Shown: positions 7,435 to 12,705 of the stretch, one piece after another | How the letters are laid out: the number at the start of each line of letters is the position of its first letter | Position numbering within the stretch: position 1 is the first letter of the stretch | From: Balneolales bacterium | Lineage (GTDB): Bacteria; Bacteroidota; Rhodothermia; Balneolales; Natronogracilivirgulaceae | Direction: 5' to 3' | DNA length: 12,705 nucleotides | NCBI GenBank assembly: GCA_007131535.1 | Contig: SLQI01000398.1 | Coordinates: 1 to 12,705, forward strand | Notes under the pieces: model-generated | Told to the model about the DNA's origin: nothing | What the model saw: the letters and a program-made list of their open reading frames with translations, nothing else | Database searches by the model: none | Position numbers and translations under genes: made by a program

Positions 7435-10400
7435 TTAATTATCAGCCAGGTAGCGTTTGTACTGTTTAAACCAGGCTCGTCGCGTTCCAGAAAAACTGAC
7501 GAATACCGCCGGGACTATAAAAAGGGTAAACAGGGATGCAAAAATCAAACCACCTATTACGGCAATAGCTAATGGGCTCCAGGTCTCCGACCCGATACCG
7601 GTTTGCAATGCAATGGGCATCATTGAGCCGACGGTGGTCAACATGGTGAGTATAATCGGCCGGAACCGGCGTTTAGCAGCTCTTATAAGCGATTCAGCAT
7701 AATCCAGGTAATACTGATCCCGAATAGCACGATCGGTATATTGGTGAATGAAATCAATCATCACAATACCATTGTTCACAACAATGCCGATCAGAATGAC
7801 CATTCCAATGCCGGCAGGTATGCTGAATGGGGTATTCGTAATGAACAGCATTAGATAAGAACCGAAAAAAGCCAGGGGTACCGTAAACATGATGACAAAC
7901 GGATCTTTGAGATTCTCAAATAATGCAGCCATAACCATGTAGGTAAGAATGATGGCTCCAAGAAGAGCAAATAGCAATCCAATTTGGCCCTCCTGCTCCT
8001 GTTGAGCTTGACCTGTAAACTCATAACGGTACCCGTCAGGTAGGGCATAATCATCCCTCATAAACTCAGAGAATAGCCTGCGGTATTCACTAACACTGCC
8101 GGCTACCGAAATATCGAGGTCCAAAACGGTTTCCCGGTCTCTCCTGAAAATCCGGGACATACCTTCACTTCGTTGAAGACTGCCGATTCCCATAACAGGT
8201 ACACGCTGATCTTCACGCTGCAGAAGATCCAGAGAAAGCAAGTCACTTTGTGTCTGGCGTTGCAGGTCATCAAGGCGAAGTTGAATGGGAATTTCACGAC
8301 CTTCGCTTCGATAAAAGCCCACCCGGGTACCACGGGTTTGTGTCTGAAAATTTCTGGCTACTTCATCAAGTGAGCTTTCCAACAGGTTAATACGGTGCCG
8401 GTCGGGCAGTAAATGCAGTTCGGGACGTGGCCGCTGGCCGGGATTATCTACTCCGGTAACCAGAGTGTCGACAGCAAGTCGCTGCTCGATGTCTTCACTA
8501 ATGGCTAAGAGGCGGTTGCTGTCATCCCCAAGCAGGGATACTCTCACACTTGGTGTACCCCACTGGCCTCCGCCGCCCCCGCCGCCGAAACCACCGGCGA
8601 AAACATTCACATCTACCCCGGGATATTGCAATTCCCGGCGAAACCGGCTTGAGAGCTCCTGAGAGGTTGCCGATCGTTCAGCTTCCGGCACAAGCGTAAG
8701 ATTAACACGACCCCGGTTGGTTTCGGTTGTCCAGCCGGATCGGCCAATATTGGTAACAACGGTTTGGATATCCTCCTCATCCATCAAGCGCTGTGAGATA
8801 TCGCGCAACACCTCCGAGGTTTGGATAAGTGGCGAACCGGATGGTAGTGTTACATTTATAAATATCTGGTTGGCATCACTTTGCGGAAACATCTCGGAAT
8901 CACCAGCCCGCATCAGCAGAAAAATTCCGGAGAGGATGGCCAGTATCAACAGCACGTTGACCCACCGGTGGGTCAGATACCATTTTAAAATCCGGGTGTA
9001 CATTAATTCAAGGCGTACAATGACCCGGGCAATCAGGTTGGGGCGTGAGAAGGTGCGGCTTTTCAGAAATTTGCCGGCCAGCATGGGGATCAATAAAATG
9101 GAAGCCAACAGTGAAAACGATATCGCAAGACAAATAGTCAGGGCCAGATCCCGTGCTATTTGTCCGATTATGCCATCAAGGGTGAGGATTGGTACAAAAA
9201 CCCCCAGGGTAGTAAGAGTAGATCCCAGAAGCGCTCCCTTTACTTCGTTGGTACCAGAGACCGTAGCCTGGAAAATGCCATATCCATCTTCCAGTTTGGC
9301 AACAATACTGTCGATTACCACAATAGAGTTATCGACCAAAAGTCCGACTGCAAGGGCAAGGCCTGTAATTGAAATGATATTCAGGCTGATATCCGCAAAA
9401 TACATAGCCGCAAAAGTACCGGTCATGGTAATCGGGATACTGAATGCTACAACTAAAGCACTTCGCCACCCGCCCAAAAAAATGAAAAGTATAACTACTA
9501 CCAGAATGAGAGCCTGAACAGCCGAATTAGTCAAGTTGGATATGGAGCTCTGAATGGTATCTCCCTCGTTGGAAAGAACACGGATATCGATACCCGGAGG
9601 AAGCCGGTCGATAACCCGGGGGATTTCAGCTACAACAGATTGGGCGACATCCAGTGTATTGGCTTCAGATTGTTTTTGAATTTCGATAGTAACACTGTTA
9701 CGCCCGTTCACCTCCACGATTGAGTTTATGTCTTCGAAGGTGTTGTTGACTTCCGCTACATCTTTGACCCGGATAACTCTGTCATCATCATTTCGGATGA
9801 TGGTTTCGCGGATATCCTCCATATTTTCAAACATGGAAACTGCCCGGATGCTATAGTTTCGGGTTCCGGAAGTTAAGCCGCCAATAGGGACCTGAACATT
9901 ATTGTTGCTTAAAGCCTGGCTGATATCTGAAATTTCAAGTTGATGGCGAGCCAGGGCTGTACGATCCATTTCCAGATGAACCGCCGGAGTGAGCCCGCCC
10001 TGGGTTTCAGCTGCGGCTACCCCCTGGAGGCGTTCGAAGCGGGGTTCGATCAACTCTTCAGACAATTGCCTCAACTCGTCCAGTCCCCGGGTCTCGGAAT
10101 TTACACTCATGCGAATGATGGGAAAACTTTCCGGATCGAACTGAAAGATATTGGGGTCGCTGGCTTCGGAAGGAAGTTGATTGCGAATACGGTCGATTGC
10201 TTCGCGCACATCCAGCTCCACCCGCTCGGCATTAGCGCCCTCATGCAATTGGAGGATTATAAAAGCACTCCCCTGCCGCACATTGGCTTCCATGGTTTCA
10301 ACCCCCTGAACGGACCCGATTGCTCCTTCAATAGGCTGTACAACAATCCGGCTCATGTCTTCGGGAGCCACGTTGGAATAACTGACCGATACCGCGACAA

Positions 10401-10551
10401 TGGGGATTTCAATGGTAGGCATTAAGTTGACTTTCAACCGGTTCAGGGAAAACAACCCGAAAGCAATAATCAGTATCGCAATCATGGTGACCGTTACCGG
10501 ACGGTTGACTACCGTGTTGATCAATCCCGCTTTGATTTCCGGTGCTTTCAT
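7435..10551 (-). CDS. RND efflux permease, inner-membrane pump subunit (downstream copy)
   Basis: A complete 1038-residue proton-driven RND (AcrB/MdtC/SwrC-like) transporter. It carries the family's 12-helix plan: TM1 at about 14-34; a periplasmic porter domain at 40-335; TM2-TM6 at about 341-491; a 35-residue cytoplasmic link; TM7 at 529-547; a second porter domain at 555-855; and TM8-TM12 at about 856-1017. TM4 has GLLVDNSIVV with Asp407-Asn408, where AcrB has Asp-Asp. TM10 has VVNNGIVMIDF with Asn926 at the AcrB Lys940 position. TM11 keeps the RPIILT motif (Arg964). A glycine run GGFGGGGGGG at 653-662 lies in the second porter domain. Such pumps work as trimers with a membrane-fusion protein and a TolC-like channel, neither of which is in the window. 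The ATG lies 4 bases after the upstream permease's stop with no Shine-Dalgarno, suggesting coupled translation. RND family is certain; the drug-efflux (HAE) class is likely because the heavy-metal signature is absent. Substrate is unknown. Confidence 0.95.
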   Translation of the reverse strand: MKAPEIKAGLINTVVNRPVTVTMIAILIIAFGLFSLNRLKVNLMPTIEIPIVAVSVSYSNVAPEDMSRIVVQPIEGAIGSVQGVETMEANVRQGSAFIILQLHEGANAERVELDVREAIDRIRNQLPSEASDPNIFQFDPESFPIIRMSVNSETRGLDELRQLSEELIEPRFERLQGVAAAETQGGLTPAVHLEMDRTALARHQLEISDISQALSNNNVQVPIGGLTSGTRNYSIRAVSMFENMEDIRETIIRNDDDRVIRVKDVAEVNNTFEDINSIVEVNGRNSVTIEIQKQSEANTLDVAQSVVAEIPRVIDRLPPGIDIRVLSNEGDTIQSSISNLTNSAVQALILVVVILFIFLGGWRSALVVAFSIPITMTGTFAAMYFADISLNIISITGLALAVGLLVDNSIVVIDSIVAKLEDGYGIFQATVSGTNEVKGALLGSTLTTLGVFVPILTLDGIIGQIARDLALTICLAISFSLLASILLIPMLAGKFLKSRTFSRPNLIARVIVRLELMYTRILKWYLTHRWVNVLLILAILSGIFLLMRAGDSEMFPQSDANQIFINVTLPSGSPLIQTSEVLRDISQRLMDEEDIQTVVTNIGRSGWTTETNRGRVNLTLVPEAERSATSQELSSRFRRELQYPGVDVNVFAGGFGGGGGGGQWGTPSVRVSLLGDDSNRLLAISEDIEQRLAVDTLVTGVDNPGQRPRPELHLLPDRHRINLLESSLDEVARNFQTQTRGTRVGFYRSEGREIPIQLRLDDLQRQTQSDLLSLDLLQREDQRVPVMGIGSLQRSEGMSRIFRRDRETVLDLDISVAGSVSEYRRLFSEFMRDDYALPDGYRYEFTGQAQQEQEGQIGLLFALLGAIILTYMVMAALFENLKDPFVIMFTVPLAFFGSYLMLFITNTPFSIPAGIGMVILIGIVVNNGIVMIDFIHQYTDRAIRDQYYLDYAESLIRAAKRRFRPIILTMLTTVGSMMPIALQTGIGSETWSPLAIAVIGGLIFASLFTLFIVPAVFVSFSGTRRAWFKQYKRYLADN
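8566..8595 (-). repeat. Glycine-codon run inside the downstream RND gene
   Basis: Ten codons encode GGFGGGGGGG. On the plus strand this appears as a GCC/CCG-rich low-complexity tract around 8566-8595. Codon use is mixed (GGC, GGG, GGA, GGT), so it is not a pure trinucleotide repeat. It could still be prone to slippage or to length variation between strains. Confidence 0.8.
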
Positions 10552-10555
10552 GGGT

Positions 10556-12705
10556 TTACTGTTCGGTTGAAGTAAGTGGATCTGCCTTGTTTACGGATTG
10601 AAATCCAAGTTTTTCTACCATCTGATTTATGAGGTAGTACAGACAGGGTACCATCAGCAGCATCAACACGGTTGAAGCTGTAAGCCCACCGATTACGGTT
10701 CGGGCCATCGGGCTCCAGGTTTCGGCGCCGGCACCCAGCTCCAGGGCAAGGGGAACCATAGCAAGTACCGTTGTAGCGGCTGTCATAAGAATTGGGCGCA
10801 ACCTTCGGCTGGCTCCGTTAACAACAGCCTGTTTGCGGTCCTGTCCGCGAGACTGGAGAATTTTGATGTAATCAATCATCACAATTCCGTTGTTGACCAC
10901 AATACCCGACAGCAGGATCAATCCAATCATTGCCGTAACACTAATCGGCGTGGAGGTAGCCCAAAGCATCAACAAAACTCCGGAAAGAGCCAAAGGTATG
11001 GTGACGATAATGATGAACGGCTCAATGAAACTTTCAAACTGGGAAGCCATAACCATGTAGGCGAGCATGGCCGCTATGATAAATGCGATTGCCAGGAAAA
11101 AGAACGACTCTTGCTGCTCTTCAGCTGTGCCGCCGATCTCATAACGATAACCGTCGGGCCAGTCAATACCGTTGAGGTAGTTTCGTGCGATATCAGTGGC
11201 CGTACTGAGATCCATCCCGTCGAGATCTGCCCGGATTTCAGTCAGGCGTTCCTGATCCTGCCGGAGGATATTGGAAGGGCCACTCTGGCGTTCAATGCGT
11301 GCCAGGCTGCTCAACGGTATCCATTCTCCATCCGCATTACGGATCTGAATTAATTGCAGATCCTGTACATCCTTGCGTTCTTCGGCTGTCAGTTGAACCC
11401 GCACATCAAACTCAATACCCTGATCGACAAAAGTGGTGGCGGCATCTCCCTGGATGTTGCTGCTTATAGTCTGTGCTACCTGCATGGTATTCAAACCGTT
11501 TCGGGAGATGCGTTCGCGATCCAGTTCCACACGTAATTCGGGCCGACCAGCATCAGCAGAGGAAGTGACATTGGCAAATTCCGGGTTGGAACGGAGTTCA
11601 TTCCGAATGCGGGTTGCAAACTGGCTGCGTACTTCCGGATCAAACCCCATAACATTGATGATCAGTCCGTCATCACCTTCCGGATTCAGCGGGTCTTCCC
11701 GGCGTTCGGTGATTTGAGCGCCGGGAACATCTTCCAGCGCAAACAATAAGCTGCGTACAATTTCAAATTGTGAGCGCTCCCTTTCATTCTGTGGTACCAG
11801 TTCCACACGGACGATGCCGTGATTGCCGCCGGGGTTCTCAGCGCCTTCCACCCCCCGTTTATCTCCATAATCGGAAACTATCAACCGGGCTTCCGGCACT
11901 TCTTCTTCAATGATGGATTCGACATCGTAAATGGTACGCTGTAGTTCAAATAAATTGACTCCCGGTTCACGTTCAACAAAGAGTGCAAATGCGCCTTCAT
12001 CAACCGGAGGGAAAAAATCGCCGCCCAATTTGTTGTAGATAGGTAATGTGGCTGAAAAAATTACAATGGCACCCAGTACCACCCAGCCACTGTACGATAG
12101 CAGGCGATCTAAAGTTTGGGTGTATGCCCTGTCGAGCGCATCGAAACCTCTCCGCAGCACGTCACTGATTTTATAAAACAGATGTTTGAGATTTCGGCCA
12201 ACCCAGCGCAGAGGCCGCATGAACAGAGCGCCGATCAGCAAGATAAATAGTGGAAGTGTCGCAATTATGCGGCCGGGTAAAGAGCGATCCCGCAGTCGTG
12301 CCAGTGAATGGTACCATTTATGAAAACGGCTTTCCCCGGTTTTAGGGTTGTCTTCAGCTGCAAATAACCGAGAGCTGAGCAAGGGGATGATGGTTATGGC
12401 AACCAGGGCCGACATGATCAGGGCGATGGAAATGGTAAGCGCCAGATCCCGAAATAGAAAACCGGCAATACCGGGTACAAACAAAACCGGTAGAAAGACG
12501 ACAATAGTCGTCAGTGTAGACATAGCCACAGGAGTAACCACTTCCTGAGCCCCCGAAATAGCCGCCTTATTCCCTTCGTATTTATCCTCCCGGAATCTGA
12601 AAATATTTTCCAGGACTACCACGGCGTTATCAACCACCAGGCCTACCGCCAGGGTAAGGCCGGAAAGTGATATGATGTTAAGGCTGACATCCGCAAAATT
12701 CATAA
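10556..12705 (-). CDS. RND efflux permease, inner-membrane pump subunit (upstream copy, partial)
   Basis: This is the C-terminal 716 or so residues of a second RND permease. The frame is open to the window edge: the Met encoded at 12701-12703 aligns inside the TM3-TM4 region of the neighbouring copy (NFADVSLN against YFADISLN), so it is not the real start. About 380 N-terminal residues should lie beyond 12705. Counting from that Met, TM4 has GLVVDNAVVVLENI (Asp25-Asn26) and TM10 has VVNNGIVMIDY (Asn604 at the AcrB Lys940 position). TM11 has RLRPILMT, and the C-terminus is a short polar tail. The cytoplasmic link between TM6 and TM7 spans about residues 115-205, much longer than the 35 residues in the other copy, and holds an extra hydrophobic stretch at 146-162. 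It precedes the downstream permease by 4 bases, as in operons encoding paired permeases such as mdtBC. The substrate cannot be assigned. Confidence 0.93.
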   Translation of the reverse strand, partial: MNFADVSLNIISLSGLTLAVGLVVDNAVVVLENIFRFREDKYEGNKAAISGAQEVVTPVAMSTLTTIVVFLPVLFVPGIAGFLFRDLALTISIALIMSALVAITIIPLLSSRLFAAEDNPKTGESRFHKWYHSLARLRDRSLPGRIIATLPLFILLIGALFMRPLRWVGRNLKHLFYKISDVLRRGFDALDRAYTQTLDRLLSYSGWVVLGAIVIFSATLPIYNKLGGDFFPPVDEGAFALFVEREPGVNLFELQRTIYDVESIIEEEVPEARLIVSDYGDKRGVEGAENPGGNHGIVRVELVPQNERERSQFEIVRSLLFALEDVPGAQITERREDPLNPEGDDGLIINVMGFDPEVRSQFATRIRNELRSNPEFANVTSSADAGRPELRVELDRERISRNGLNTMQVAQTISSNIQGDAATTFVDQGIEFDVRVQLTAEERKDVQDLQLIQIRNADGEWIPLSSLARIERQSGPSNILRQDQERLTEIRADLDGMDLSTATDIARNYLNGIDWPDGYRYEIGGTAEEQQESFFFLAIAFIIAAMLAYMVMASQFESFIEPFIIIVTIPLALSGVLLMLWATSTPISVTAMIGLILLSGIVVNNGIVMIDYIKILQSRGQDRKQAVVNGASRRLRPILMTAATTVLAMVPLALELGAGAETWSPMARTVIGGLTASTVLMLLMVPCLYYLINQMVEKLGFQSVNKADPLTSTEQ

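Noticed and set aside
8717..9517. A 266-codon open frame on the plus strand, opposite the downstream RND gene
   Set aside because: It lies wholly inside a well-supported RND gene, its translation is Arg/Ser/Thr/Ile-rich with no recognisable domain, and it looks like the antisense shadow of membrane-protein codons.
9940..10425. A 161-codon open frame on the plus strand, opposite the RND N-terminal domain
   Set aside because: Antisense to conserved porter-domain codons, no recognisable motif and no ribosome-binding site.
10552..10555. Possible frameshift or fused double-length RND gene at the junction of the two permeases
   Set aside because: The upstream protein ends with a normal TM12 and polar tail, and the downstream one begins with a complete RND N-terminus; they are two intact genes.
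12701..12703. ATG at the window edge as the start of the upstream RND gene
   Set aside because: The encoded residues align within TM3-TM4 of RND proteins, and the frame stays open to the edge; the gene is simply cut by the window.
1..12705. tRNA or rRNA genes, CRISPR arrays, insertion sequences, attachment sites, phage or defence genes
   Set aside because: I looked on both strands, and saw no cloverleaf, regularly spaced repeats, transposase motifs or terminal repeats; nearly all sequence is explained by the genes listed.

Overview
The window is ordinary bacterial chromosome with a housekeeping half and a transport half. Its RpoB/RpoC sequences look like those of the Bacteroidota / Balneolota-Rhodothermota group: the beta' subunit is about 1440 residues with a large insertion inside the trigger loop, and its N-terminal zinc region has the wording typical of that group. 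Three minus-strand genes have A-rich leaders with no Shine-Dalgarno motif, which fits the same group. The lineage is an inference from memory of these families, not from a search.

Layout. Positions 1-1446 (+) hold the 3' third of rpoB and 1497-5819 (+) hold a complete rpoC. rpoC starts at a TTG behind a good Shine-Dalgarno sequence and ends at a strong intrinsic terminator (5841-5878). A 376-base gene-free stretch (5820-6195) follows. It carries a second hairpin terminator and several nested inverted repeats. Facing rpoC on the minus strand are a small alpha/beta-hydrolase (6196-6846) and a YtxH-type membrane-anchored coiled-coil protein (6869-7180). Only 22 bases separate these two, so they are probably one transcription unit, with YtxH first. 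After 254 gene-free bases come two tandem RND efflux permease genes, also on the minus strand: a complete downstream copy (7435-10551) and an upstream copy (10556-12705) cut by the window edge. They are 4 bases apart.

How the genes work together. rpoB and rpoC encode the two catalytic subunits of RNA polymerase and form the end of the classical ribosomal-protein/rpoBC operon. The two RND permeases probably form one inner-membrane pump assembly. Its membrane-fusion protein and outer-membrane channel are not in the window and, if in the same operon, must lie beyond 12705. The hydrolase and YtxH protein have no evident functional tie to either neighbour.

I did not find a previously undescribed system. 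The points most worth a second look are an extra hydrophobic segment in an enlarged cytoplasmic loop of the upstream RND protein, a seven-glycine run in the porter domain of the downstream one, loss of two of the classical proton-relay residues in both, and a possibly structured RNA between rpoC and the hydrolase.
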